A stretch of DNA of 64,000 nt from Rudaea sp. (GCA_031291055.1 JARLJU010000017.1:62001-126000), one strand, 5' to 3'. Positions 1 through 10,029 are shown, counted from the first letter of the stretch. Numbers and translations are program-made. Notes: a model not told the origin generated them from the sequence alone.

Positions 1-387
1 CCGACCTCGGGTCTATCGCTTCTTTCCCTCCGCACCGGGCACGGCAGCGACGTGCTTCATCCAAGCCGCAGTCTGTCGTTCGTCGAGGTCCGCCACGGAT
101 ACGAGTTCCATACCCCGCGTCGCCTTACCCATGATTCACTGGGGCGGCGCACCCTGACGGCGACCTGAAAATCCTCCACTCGGGGTCAGGTCAAACTGCT
201 CGATCAGGGATGCCCGCTTCCGGCCAACTCCGGCCACTTGATGCCCACGAATGCGTGCCTGTGAGCGGACGCTCAGATACCAGCAGGTCGCCCCAACGCA
301 CCAGGACCGTGGTGATGCCTTGCTGAACATTGCGTTCGAGACAGATCGTTTATGATGGCTCGCGATCCGCAGACACTCAGGGGCACC

Positions 388-2217
388 ATGCGGTCTTTTT
401 TCAGCGAGCTCAAGCGCCGTAATGTGCTGCGTGCGGCAGCACTTTACATCGGCGCGGCGTGGGCGCTGGCTCAGGGACTGGCCCAGTTGTTTCCGGCATT
501 CGGTGTTTCCGATTGGGCGGTGCGCTGGATCGTAGTTGCCGCGGCCATCGGCTTTCCGTTTGTGCTGATCTTCGCGTGGTTCTACGAATTCACGCCGGAA
601 GGTTTGAAGCGCGAGAGCGAGATTGACCCATCTGAATCGGTCACGCGCGCGACCGGCAGGAAACTCGACCGCTGGATCATCGCGGTGCTCGGCGTTGCTG
701 TCGTGTTGCTGCTGGCCAACACTTTCGTACTGCACAACGATACGAACAAGGAAACCGCGCTGCCCGTTCCGGCAAAATCCATTGCCGTCCTCCCCTTCAT
801 CGACCTGAGCCCGATGCATGACCAGGAGTATTTCTCCGACGGCATGTCCGAGGAAATCCTCAACGCATTGGCGCAGGTGAAGGACCTGAAAGTCACTGGC
901 CGCACATCGTCCTTCTACTTCAAGGGACGCAACGCCGACCTGCGCACGATCGGAAAGGCCCTTGGCGTCGCCAATATCCTCGAAGGTTCGGTGCGCAAGC
1001 AGGGCGACAAGGTGCGCATTACCGCGCAGCTGATCCAGGTGACGGACGACACGCACCTGTGGTCGCGCGACTACGATGGCGACCTGAGCGATGTCTTCAG
1101 TCTGCAGGACAACATCGCGCGCGCGATCACCGATCAGCTCAAGGCCGTGCTGACAGGCGAGCAGAAGGAGCGGCTGGTGCAGGTAGGGACCACCAACACC
1201 GACGCCTACAATCTGTACCTGCAAGCGACTGACGCACTGAACCACCGTGATTACAAACGCATGGGCGATGCGATTGGCTGGCTCGAACAGGTGATCCGGC
1301 TCGATCCGAGCTTCGCCCAGGCGCATGCGCGCCTGGCGATGGTACACGCGCTCGGTTGGACCCAGTACGGCGCGTCCGAAAGCGAAGCCGAGCGGCAGGC
1401 GAAGCTCGCGTACGCGCTCGACCCGAAGCTCGCCGAAACCCAGTACGCACTCAGCTTCCTCGCGCGCAAGCAGCGCCGCTACCTGGATTCGCACGAGGCG
1501 CTGGATCGCGCGCTGGCACTGGCACCGGACGATGCCTCGGCGAACTTCTACGATGCGCAGGCACTGATCAACACCGGCTACACACGGCAGGGTACCGAAC
1601 GACTGGATCGCACGCTGGCGATCGATCCTCTGTTGCCCAATGCACTGCACTGGCGGGCGATGCAGTATCTGTTCGCTGGCGACGTGGATGCCGCCGAACG
1701 CATGTGGAAACGCGCTGGCGATGCAGGTCTGTCCTATGCGAACGTCGGCCTCGCGGAAGTCGCGAAGGCGCGTGGGGACTACGCAAGAGCCCGCGCGCTG
1801 CTGTTGCCCGTGATGTTGACCAACAATGACAAGACCACCTGCCTGAAGAACCCCGGCGCGTCGCTACCGGTCTTTTTGCAGGGGGCAATGGGAGGCGATG
1901 CGGCAGAGCGTGCGAGAGCGCTGGCGGTGGTAGACGAATGTCTCGCGACGAAGCCGGAGAGGGTTCCCCTCTGGGCCGTACAAGGCTTGATGGAATTGGC
2001 TCCGACCGAGCGCGCCTTACAGGTCATCGCCCAGGGGCCGACTACGGACGACGCCGGCCTGTTCAATTATTTCTGGAGCCCGAAACGGCGTGACATGCGT
2101 CGTTCGCTTGCATTCCCCGAGTTTGCCCGCAACGTCGGATTCGCCGCGCTCTGGGACCGCTACGGGCCGCCAGATGGCTGCCACCGCCAGGCACCGAGTA
2201 ACTATATCTGCGAGTGA
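388..2217 (+). CDS. TPR-repeat membrane protein with TolB-like/FlgO-like N-terminal region (ORF open from 352)
   Basis: ELKRRNVLRAAALYIGAAW start, one TM segment, SIAVLPFIDLSP...YFSDGMSEEILNAL...LKVTGRTSSFYFKG motif, then TPRs. Confidence 0.85.
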   Translation: MRSFFSELKRRNVLRAAALYIGAAWALAQGLAQLFPAFGVSDWAVRWIVVAAAIGFPFVLIFAWFYEFTPEGLKRESEIDPSESVTRATGRKLDRWIIAVLGVAVVLLLANTFVLHNDTNKETALPVPAKSIAVLPFIDLSPMHDQEYFSDGMSEEILNALAQVKDLKVTGRTSSFYFKGRNADLRTIGKALGVANILEGSVRKQGDKVRITAQLIQVTDDTHLWSRDYDGDLSDVFSLQDNIARAITDQLKAVLTGEQKERLVQVGTTNTDAYNLYLQATDALNHRDYKRMGDAIGWLEQVIRLDPSFAQAHARLAMVHALGWTQYGASESEAERQAKLAYALDPKLAETQYALSFLARKQRRYLDSHEALDRALALAPDDASANFYDAQALINTGYTRQGTERLDRTLAIDPLLPNALHWRAMQYLFAGDVDAAERMWKRAGDAGLSYANVGLAEVAKARGDYARARALLLPVMLTNNDKTTCLKNPGASLPVFLQGAMGGDAAERARALAVVDECLATKPERVPLWAVQGLMELAPTERALQVIAQGPTTDDAGLFNYFWSPKRRDMRRSLAFPEFARNVGFAALWDRYGPPDGCHRQAPSNYICE

Positions 2218-2352
2218 TCCGCCGTGAGCTTTTTCGCCGACTCAAGTTCCGCAACTTCATCCGCGCCGCGCGTGGCTGTTCATGCGCTGATGCTTTGGGC
2301 CTGATCGGAACCGGTGTCGCCAGATGCATGATCAACCGACTGATACCGGATT

Positions 2353-2705
2353 CTCGCCAGAGTGTGGTGAGGGTCGATAGGAGCCGCTCGCGCCCACGAA
2401 AATTGTCCAGGATTATTTTCCCCGTTCTTTCCCTGATACCGCCCTGTTCCTTCCCTGTTATGACGAAAAACATTCCCTGTTAGTTTTCAGCAACAAATCG
2501 GCATCGATACTCCGCAAACCGCATAGTGCCGTGGTTTCTTGGCAGCGGCCTGCTGCCCTGCCCCACCAAAATGATGATTTTCCCCTGTTATTTTCCCTGT
2601 TAGCAGGGAATTGGCGGCAGAGACGCGTTCGCTGCAGACTGCACCCACCGTCACGCAGGCTCGCGATTCGAGACATGGTCTCTGGATAGCCGCCAAACGC
2701 CGCCA
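2353..2705. repeat. Dispersed repeat family A, copy 1; core carries iterated TTCCCTGTT units and a GAGACATGGTCTC dyad
   Basis: Aligned by eye with 8236-8590; the stretch ttttcagcaacaaatcggcatcgatactccgcaaaccgcatag is identical in both copies. Confidence 0.85.
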
Positions 2706-3054
2706 CAGCGCGGGCTGCCGGCGTGCACACCGCACGCCCTATGCTGTCAAATTGGCAATTTCGTCCTGTTCTGATCGATCGTCTCTGCAAGGCAATTCTG
2801 GGAGTCCGCAGTCGATTTGCCGGACGTCGTGTAGCAGCAATAGGCTGTGACTCGGGATAAGCGAAGCTCGCGAGACCGCTAGCTGGGATCCCTACTGGCT
2901 GAAGGGCGTTCTGCGGGCGCGCAAGGTTTCAAACAACATTGCCGGCGCCGCCTACACGATGGAGCAGGCGACTCTCCTTCCCTGGGACGGACGACCACCG
3001 GCTAGGTCACGACCGTGACTTTCGACATGCAACTCCGTGAAAGATTTAGTACAT

Positions 3055-3080
3055 TATATCATTGCGCTATGATATATCAT
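3055..3080. promoter_or_regulatory. Candidate Fur/Zur-family operator upstream of TonB receptor
   Basis: TATATCAT-N6-ATGATATA dyad overlapping the perfect palindrome ATGATATATCAT; three half-sites. Confidence 0.5.
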
Positions 3081-3109
3081 TGCAATCAAAACACATTGAG
3101 AGGCTCACC

Positions 3110-5266
3110 GTGACCAATAAAACCTTGATCGCTCTTGCCATCAGCGTTGCGCTGTGTGGAACCAATTCGGCATTCGCCGACACGTCGACAACCCCGGGTG
3201 CGGCGACGTCGCCAGCGACTCCTGATGGAGGGCCAGATCCTGCGTCGAACACGACGACGTTGAACTCGGTGGAAGTAAACGCGGCGCTGGACAAATCACG
3301 CAATCAGTTGTCACCGGAAATCGGCGCCAGCCAGTACACGATCAGTCAGCAGGCGATAGAACAATTGCCGCTCGGCGATGCGACGCCGCTCAATCAGGTG
3401 CTGCTGCAGGCGCCCGGTGTCGTGCAGGATTCCTACGGCCAGTTGCATGTGCGCGGCGACCATGCGGATCTGGACTATCGCATCAACGGCATCATCATTC
3501 CGGAAAGTATCGCCGGCTTCGGGCAATCCATCGACGCACGCATCATCGATCAGGTCCAGCTGCTGACCGGCGCGCTGCCCGCGCAGTATGGTTATCACAC
3601 GGCGGGAATCGTCGACATCACCACCAAGAACGGCGGGCAAGGCGAAGGTGGCAGTATCGGGATCACCGCCGGTTCGTTCGGCACGATCAATCCCGAATTC
3701 TCGCTATATGGCAACGAGGACCGCTGGAGCTGGTTCGTCACCGGCAATTTTCTCGAAAACGATGTCGGCATCGAAAATCCGACCGCGGACCGCAATGCGA
3801 CCCACGACCACACGGACCAGGCCAAGGGATTCGGCTATCTGTCATACCTGCTCAGTGACGATGCACGTGTTAGTTTCATGTTCGGCACCGCCGACAATCG
3901 CTTTCAGATTCCGAACAATCCGGGTCAGCAACCCAACTATGATCTGGCTGGCGTGCCAAGTTTCGACTCCACCAACCTCAATGAAACACAGCGCGAGGCA
4001 ACTCGCTTCGGCGTGCTTTCGCTGCAGGGCAAGTTTGGCAACACGGACTATCAGGTCTCGTTGGGGCAACGTTACACGAGCATCAATTACCAGCCTGATC
4101 CCATTGGCGATCTGATCTTCAATGGTGTAGCCAGCACGGTCGATCAGGCCAATCGTGCGAACACGCTGCAGGCCGACTTCTCCACGCCGCTCAGCAGCTC
4201 GCACACCCTGCGCTATGGTCTATACGTCAGCGATGAGCATCCGCTCAGCGATACCTCTTCGCTGGTCTTCCCAGCCGATGCCAATGGCAACCAGACATCC
4301 GATGTGCCGATCACGGTCGTCGATGACGCGCCGCATATCGACGCGCGCACTTATGGTTTGTATGTGCAAGACGAGTGGAACCTGACCGACAAGCTGACCA
4401 TGAACTACGGCCTGCGAGCCGACAAGGTGGACGCCTATGTGACCCAGTGTCAGGTCAGCCCGCGCTTGGGATTCGTCTATCAGGCAACCGACTCCACAAC
4501 GGTGCATGCAGGCTACTCGCGCTACTTTACGCCGCCGCCGACCCAGTTGATTTCGCCGACGGATATCGCGTTATTCCAGCGCACGACGAACCAATTGCCC
4601 AGCAATGTGAATGCGGAGACGCTTTCCGAGCGTTCAAACTACTTCGATGCCGGCGTCTCCCAGAAGGTCACCGACAACCTGACGCTCGGTCTGGATGCTT
4701 ACTATCGCCAGGTTCACGACCTGCTCGACTTGGGCCAGTTTGGTGCGGCGCTGATCTTTTCGCCATTCAACTACGACAAGGGCCGCGTGCACGGCGCGGA
4801 GTTCACGGAGAATTATACAAATGGCAATTTCAGCACCTACTTCAACCTCTCGTCCAACCGCGCCTCAGGCGAAAACGTGGTCACCGGTCAGTACAACTTC
4901 AGTCCGGCCGAACTCGCTTATATCTCCGATCACTTCATCCACCTGGATCACGACCAGCGCCTGACCAGCAATGGCGGTGTGAGTTACAACTGGGACGGCA
5001 CTAAGCTCGGCGCGGATTACCTGTTTGGCTCGGGCCTGCGCTCGGGTTTCGCAAACACCGATCATCTGCCCAGTTACTACCAGGTCAACGTCTCGGCCGA
5101 TCGCGATTTCAATCTACCCGAGATTGGCAAGACGAACATCCGACTCGCCGTGATCAACGTCACCGACAGGGTGTATGAACTGCGCGATGGCTCAGGTATC
5201 GGCGTATTCGCACCGCAATTCGGGCCGCGGCGCGGCGTGTACGTCGGGCTTACAAAAGAATTCTGA
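3110..5266 (+). CDS. TonB-dependent outer-membrane receptor (GTG start; signal peptide VTNKTLIALAISVALCGTNSAFA)
   Basis: Plug domain (LNQVLLQAPGVVQDSYGQLHVRGDHADLDYRINGIIIPE), beta-barrel repeats, C-terminal aromatic GLTKEF. Confidence 0.9.
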   Translation: MTNKTLIALAISVALCGTNSAFADTSTTPGAATSPATPDGGPDPASNTTTLNSVEVNAALDKSRNQLSPEIGASQYTISQQAIEQLPLGDATPLNQVLLQAPGVVQDSYGQLHVRGDHADLDYRINGIIIPESIAGFGQSIDARIIDQVQLLTGALPAQYGYHTAGIVDITTKNGGQGEGGSIGITAGSFGTINPEFSLYGNEDRWSWFVTGNFLENDVGIENPTADRNATHDHTDQAKGFGYLSYLLSDDARVSFMFGTADNRFQIPNNPGQQPNYDLAGVPSFDSTNLNETQREATRFGVLSLQGKFGNTDYQVSLGQRYTSINYQPDPIGDLIFNGVASTVDQANRANTLQADFSTPLSSSHTLRYGLYVSDEHPLSDTSSLVFPADANGNQTSDVPITVVDDAPHIDARTYGLYVQDEWNLTDKLTMNYGLRADKVDAYVTQCQVSPRLGFVYQATDSTTVHAGYSRYFTPPPTQLISPTDIALFQRTTNQLPSNVNAETLSERSNYFDAGVSQKVTDNLTLGLDAYYRQVHDLLDLGQFGAALIFSPFNYDKGRVHGAEFTENYTNGNFSTYFNLSSNRASGENVVTGQYNFSPAELAYISDHFIHLDHDQRLTSNGGVSYNWDGTKLGADYLFGSGLRSGFANTDHLPSYYQVNVSADRDFNLPEIGKTNIRLAVINVTDRVYELRDGSGIGVFAPQFGPRRGVYVGLTKEF

Positions 5267-5305
5267 TTGCGGCCACGCACCGCTCATGCTTGTCAGATTG
5301 TCACC

Positions 5306-5818
5306 ATGAAGCAATCCAGACTCAAAGCTGCCAGGGACGGCAAAGAGATACTGTCGAACGCAGCAGAGTTACTGGCACGCCGGGGGATGAGATTTACCAC
5401 GGTAAGACGCTTGGTTTTGGAGCTATTGTGCCGCGAACAAAAGGCGATCGGTGCTTACGATCTTGCGTCAGCGCTCGAGGCACTGTCGGGACGCCGGGTT
5501 GCTGCAAACACCGTCTACCGCGCATTGGATTTTCTAGCGGAACAAGGACTGGTGGCGCATTTGGCCAGCACACGCACGTATGTGGCTCGCATACATCACG
5601 ACGGCGCGGAGTCCTCGGTATTCTTTGTCTGCACCGAGTGCGGAGAGACAACGGAGCGCCAAGAACCGAACGTCCAACGTGCAGTTCGCACCGCGGCAAA
5701 TGCCATCGGATTTATCGCGCGCGCTCGTGCCATCGACGTGGAGGGCTTTTGCAAAGCGTGCACTCAAGGTCGCAGACCGGAACGATTCAGGCTGAGAACC
5801 GCATCATCTAAAGCCTGA
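5306..5818 (+). CDS. Fur-family metalloregulator, possibly Zur-like
   Basis: RRGMRFTTVRRLVLELL, AANTVYRALDFLAEQGLVAHL, paired Cys motifs CTEC and CKAC. Confidence 0.85.
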   Translation: MKQSRLKAARDGKEILSNAAELLARRGMRFTTVRRLVLELLCREQKAIGAYDLASALEALSGRRVAANTVYRALDFLAEQGLVAHLASTRTYVARIHHDGAESSVFFVCTECGETTERQEPNVQRAVRTAANAIGFIARARAIDVEGFCKACTQGRRPERFRLRTASSKA

Positions 5819-5854
5819 ATTCGGTACCCATCGTTCAGCGCACGTCGGGGGGCG

Positions 5855-5990
5855 TGACGGGTTAAAGTTGGTCCATGTTGACATAGAGCTCGCCTTCAAA
5901 ACGAGCAACCAATTTGAGACAAAGAATCTCGATCAGGCAATTCAGGTTAGCTCAGTCTTTATCGCCTTGGATCAATTTAGGCCGGTCAGG
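5855..5990. mobile_element. MITE-like element family B, copy 1 (~136 bp)
   Basis: Ends GTGACGGGTTAAAGTTGGTCCATG and (reverse complement) CCTGACCGGCCTAAATTGATCCAAGG; same length and highly similar to 8642-8777. Confidence 0.7.
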
Positions 5991-6193
5991 CCACAATCAA
6001 GTCCGGATCCGCTGCCGCCTGGACGTGGCTGGTCGCGAGGCGTTGGGGCGCATAGTAGTAACGATTGAGAGACTAGTCGGACGCCGCGACAGCGTGGCTG
6101 CTCCAGACCTTCCCAATATGCATTTGTTGTGTAATGGTTCGGGGTGTTTGAGCGTCTATTCAAGTATGAATTGCACGCATCAGGATCTGTGAT

Positions 6194-6940
6194 ATGCGCG
6201 AATGGATTTGTGGCACCCTCATCGCGTGTGCGCTGATATCGTCGTCGCGCGCGGATTGCGGCGCCCAGTCGGCAGCGACGCATCCGCACTTAGTTGAACT
6301 GTACACGAGCGAGGGATGTAGTTCGTGCCCACCCGCCGATGCGTGGCTGCGCAATCTGCCAAGTAGTGCCGGGGTCGTGGCTCTCGCATTCCATGTGGAC
6401 TATTGGGACTCGCTTGGCTGGCGCGACCATTTTGCAGATGCGCGTTACAGCGATCGGCAACGCCAGCAGGCGCGGCGCGATGCGAGCGCGTCGGTCTACA
6501 CGCCGCAGGTCGTGCTTGATGGACGGAGCTGGCAAGGCTGGTTTCACGGTGCGGGTTTTCCCGCCGCGGAACGCAGCCGGATTGCGATCAAGATCTCGGC
6601 TGTGCGTGCGGCTTCGTCGCTGCAACTTCATCTCGAGAGCACAGCGCCTAAAGGCGTCGACGTCGGCGCATATCGTAACTTTGTTGCGCTGACTGAAGAT
6701 GGTTTGTCTACCGAAGTACGCGCCGGCGAAAACCGCGGCGTGACGCTTCATCATGATCACGTCGTCCGCAATATCGTTGGACCACTACCTGCATCGGGCT
6801 CTGACGTCCGCATCGACATTCCGGCTGAAACCGACGCATCCAGGTCCACCCTTGTTGCATTTACGCAGGACCCGCGCAGCGGCGATGTCGCGCAAGTACT
6901 GAGTCTGCCGCTCGTGCAATGCCGCGTCGACGCCGATTGA
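6194..6940 (+). CDS. DUF1223-type secreted thioredoxin-fold protein
   Basis: HLVELYTSEGCSSCPPADAWL, FHVDYWDSLGWRDHFA, YTPQVVLDG. Confidence 0.85.
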   Translation: MREWICGTLIACALISSSRADCGAQSAATHPHLVELYTSEGCSSCPPADAWLRNLPSSAGVVALAFHVDYWDSLGWRDHFADARYSDRQRQQARRDASASVYTPQVVLDGRSWQGWFHGAGFPAAERSRIAIKISAVRAASSLQLHLESTAPKGVDVGAYRNFVALTEDGLSTEVRAGENRGVTLHHDHVVRNIVGPLPASGSDVRIDIPAETDASRSTLVAFTQDPRSGDVAQVLSLPLVQCRVDAD

Positions 6941-7163
6941 GTACACCAAGAGCGGACTCTTGCCATGGGCCGCTCCGGGTCGACTGCGGAAAGTCAGATT
7001 GGTTACAGACAACCGTTATCAGGCAGCACCGTACCCACAGCCATACTTCTAGCGACCGATGTAGATAAATTGCGCCATGACGTTGGAAAATGGCGCTCAA
7101 CAGCGATCGTGACCTTTGAAAGTAACGTATCATCTGGACGCCCGTAGAGCGGCCAAAGCAATT

Positions 7164-7194
7164 GGTAGTGTCTATTTCAAGCTGAGACACTACC
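7164..7194. repeat. Perfect 10-bp inverted repeat (GGTAGTGTCT-N11-AGACACTACC)
   Basis: Direct reading of sequence. Confidence 0.9.
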
Positions 7195-7332
7195 ACGCAA
7201 TCGATCGGCACTTGTTCGCAGATGCAAGACGCATGAATTGTCGCATCGCTTTTGCCGCCATGCTTGCACTCATGCTCGGACGACCTCGCTCGATGTTTTT
7301 CTACAACGCCCCAACCACCGATGGAGATTGCC

Positions 7333-8154
7333 ATGCAGCTTCGCTCATGCTGCTTGCTTCTGTGCCTCAGCCCAACGCTGTTCCCAACCGCGTATGCAGC
7401 AGATACAAGTGCGATCGCCGAAGCAGGTGTCAAGCTGACGACTTCGCCGTATGACGCGTCGGCAAAGTTTCGTGCCGTTCACATCGATACGCTCGACCCA
7501 CATTTGCAACACGTGTTTGAAGCGGCACGGATTGAGTGGCTGAAGGTCCTTGCTACACATAACACAACGGACGGGCGCGGTTTCTTTTTTCAGCGTGACC
7601 GCAGCACGTTGCTGACGTTGCGATCGTTCAATTCGTTCACCGAATACGACGCGCTGCGCGCTTTTCGCGCCAGCGTCGGAACTCGCATTGGTCCCGAAGG
7701 AGAAAAAGCAGGGCAGCAATACGATCAGGGCGACGTTGCAATTACGTTCCCGCACAACAGCGAGGTATGGTCGCGCAACGAAGCGTTCGATTATCACGCG
7801 CCCGGACCGGCCCTCAACGAATACACCGCGGGATTCATGCAGATGGTCCTCGAGCACGTGCGCTCTGACGATTACGAAGCGGCGTGGAAGGAGATGCGCG
7901 CGGCGCTTACGACCGTCAAGTACCCGATCAGCCGGATTGGATTTTTCAGCATGCTGGGGAGCGGCAAACAGATCAGCGTGTGGCTTGCCCCGGATCGAGC
8001 GACTTTCCTTGGTGCCGGATCTCCGGAGGAAGCAGTGGCGAAAGTGCTCGGTAAAGCAAAAGCCCATGCTCTACTCAACAGGCTCAAAGAGGCGGGTAGC
8101 CACGTAGAGATATCTGAACTGGTTCCACGGCCTGAATTGAAGAGCCCCGAGTAA
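7333..8154 (+). CDS. Secreted hypothetical protein
   Basis: Signal peptide MQLRSCCLLLCLSPTLFPTAYA; long ORF with coding-like composition. Confidence 0.7.
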   Translation: MQLRSCCLLLCLSPTLFPTAYAADTSAIAEAGVKLTTSPYDASAKFRAVHIDTLDPHLQHVFEAARIEWLKVLATHNTTDGRGFFFQRDRSTLLTLRSFNSFTEYDALRAFRASVGTRIGPEGEKAGQQYDQGDVAITFPHNSEVWSRNEAFDYHAPGPALNEYTAGFMQMVLEHVRSDDYEAAWKEMRAALTTVKYPISRIGFFSMLGSGKQISVWLAPDRATFLGAGSPEEAVAKVLGKAKAHALLNRLKEAGSHVEISELVPRPELKSPE

Positions 8155-8235
8155 TCGTCGAAACTGCCTTGAACGCAAACGTTGACCTCCGTAACCTTTT
8201 TCCGTGGCCGGCAACCGACGGCCGCAAAGCAGCCG

Positions 8236-8590
8236 CTCGCCAGAGACAGGTTCGGGTCGATAGGAGCCGCTCGCGCCGACGAGAATTGCCCAGGATTATT
8301 TTCCCTGTTCTTTCCCTGATACCGCCCTGTTCCTTCCCTGTTTCGACAAAAAAATTCCTTGTTAGTTTTCAGCAACAAATCGGCATCGATACTCCGCAAA
8401 CCGCATAGCGTCGGTGTTTTTTGGCAGCAGCCTGCTGCCCTGCCCCACCAGAATGATGATTTTTCCCTGTTATTTTCCCTGTTAGCAGGGAATTCCATCC
8501 GGAGACGAGTTCGCCGGAAACTGTAACCAACGCCACGCAGACTAGCGAGCGGAGACATAGTCTCCAGTTCCCCTGGCAACGGCGCACCAG
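8236..8590. repeat. Dispersed repeat family A, copy 2
   Basis: Alignment with 2353-2705; same ordered TTCCCTGTT series and GAGACATAGTCTC dyad. Confidence 0.85.
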
Positions 8591-8641
8591 TGTGGGCTTG
8601 GCGGGTGCCCAAGCAGACTGAAGTCGCCAAGCGAAGGTAAC

Positions 8642-8777
8642 CTGACCGGCTAAAGTTGGTCCAGGTTGAGATAGAGCTCGCCTCCCGAACGAGCAACCAA
8701 CTTGAGACAAAGAATATCGATCAGAAAAATCAGGTTAGCTCAGTCTCTATCGCCTTGGATCAATTCAAGCCGGTCAG
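8642..8777. mobile_element. MITE-like element family B, copy 2 (136 bp)
   Basis: Imperfect TIRs CTGACCGGCTAAAGTTGGTCCAGG / CTGACCGGCTTGAATTGATCCAAGG; internal sequence matches copy 1. Confidence 0.75.
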
Positions 8778-9066
8778 ATCAGTTCCTTATTCTGAAATAG
8801 TGCCCCATTTCTTCCAGCCGCGTGTTCGACCCATTCCGCGGGAATCCGCACGGTTCCAGCCGCCACGGCAGCGCTTGCGGTCAATGTTTGCTACCGCACA
8901 GATGTTTGAATGCGAGCGTGGTATCTACGCATGCAAGCTTCGTATGGTTTTACTTCGTCCCGCGATTGCATGATGCGTTGAGACGCAATGGTCTAGTCTG
9001 AACCTATTCAGGCTTCTGGAGTGAGCAGTCTTTTACGAAGCAAGTCGCAACCATGGAGGAGTCACT

Positions 9067-9378
9067 ATGAAATCAGTCCTGTCGTCTACCGTTTTTCTCA
9101 TTGCTTTGCTCGGAGGCACCGCGTACGCCGCGACTCAGTACAACGATCCAGGCAACAATCCTCAATACAAGCAATGTATCGACTGGGCGTCGAAGCGATA
9201 CGAAGGCGGCGACGATAAGAGTCCTGTCGCGGGGCAATCCAAGGTGCAAGCCTTCTGCACCTGCATGTGGAATGAGACGCCCGACGATTTCAAGGGCAAT
9301 CTGATTGTGTTCTCGGAAGGTGAAAAAGGCGCCAGCGTTAACAAGACGTGCGAAAAGCATGCCGATTGGGGTACTTGA
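9067..9378 (+). CDS. Small secreted Cys-containing hypothetical protein
   Basis: RBS-like ggagg upstream; signal peptide MKSVLSSTVFLIALLGGTAYA; mature part has four Cys (CIDW, CTC, CEKH). Confidence 0.7.
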   Translation: MKSVLSSTVFLIALLGGTAYAATQYNDPGNNPQYKQCIDWASKRYEGGDDKSPVAGQSKVQAFCTCMWNETPDDFKGNLIVFSEGEKGASVNKTCEKHADWGT

Positions 9379-9550
9379 GCTGGAATCCAGCGGAGGTGCC
9401 GCGGGCGCCGTAGCATCCTCCGCACTCCGGAATGCGGCAAGGCGTTGTGGGACTAAAAAATGCAATTCGCCGGTGGGTGGCGAATTTCTGGTATGAGCGA
9501 ATGCGCCAGCGCGTTGTAGTCTTGCGCAGCATGGTAGCCATGGTAGTGAC

Positions 9551-9586
9551 CTGACCGGCTTTTCCTCATCCAGAGAAATAGAGACT
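9551..9586. repeat. Partial/degenerate end of MITE-like family B
   Basis: CTGACCGGCT-N7-ATCCA-N5-ATAGAGACT has the same blocks at the same offsets as the right end of 8642-8777 (opposite orientation). Confidence 0.45.
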
Positions 9587-10029
9587 ATCCTCCAGGAGCA
9601 AAGGAGCTGGTTGCGCCGAAGAAAGCATTTTCGCCCGAACAGATTGTTGCGAAGCGCCTTCACCCAAATGCTGTTTCCCGCGGTCGCAGCAGAGCTCCCC
9701 ACTGCCCGGACAGTAACTGCTTGTTCTGGGCATCGGCAGTCGCCTAACTCGTGAATTCGCCACCCACAAAGTGGCGGCCGCAGCGCTGTTGCTGACGGCG
9801 GCAATCACCGGATCGACGGTCCATATCGGCGAGCAGACAATCAGTCGGCTCGCCGTCGCCCATTGCGGAATTCCCTGGGGCACCATCGCCAAGTTGGCCT
9901 CGAACTCGGGTCGCAGCATCAGAAACATTTGGACATACGTCGATCATCGACAGGGTGCTAGCATGCCGACCTCAAATGGCGCTGCCGAATGGCATATCTG
10001 TAACGAAAACCTGGATGTAGGAGGTTGCC

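Noticed and set aside
130-215. GGCGACCTGAAAATCCTCCACTC-like stretch reminiscent of IS21-type ends
   Set aside because: Too short and no transposase fragment visible; memory-based resemblance only.
136-1650. 504-aa minus-strand ORF opposite the TPR gene
   Set aside because: Arg/Gln/Val-rich antisense frame of a clearly coding plus-strand gene; typical GC-rich shadow ORF.
2840-3025. Short frame ISEARETASWDPYWLKGVLRARKVSNNIAGAAYTMEQATLLPWDG
   Set aside because: Looks like possible decayed coding sequence but I could not assign a family or a start.
9744-9750. GCCTAAC heptamer (attC R''-like)
   Set aside because: No matching GTTAGGC partner at attC spacing on either strand.
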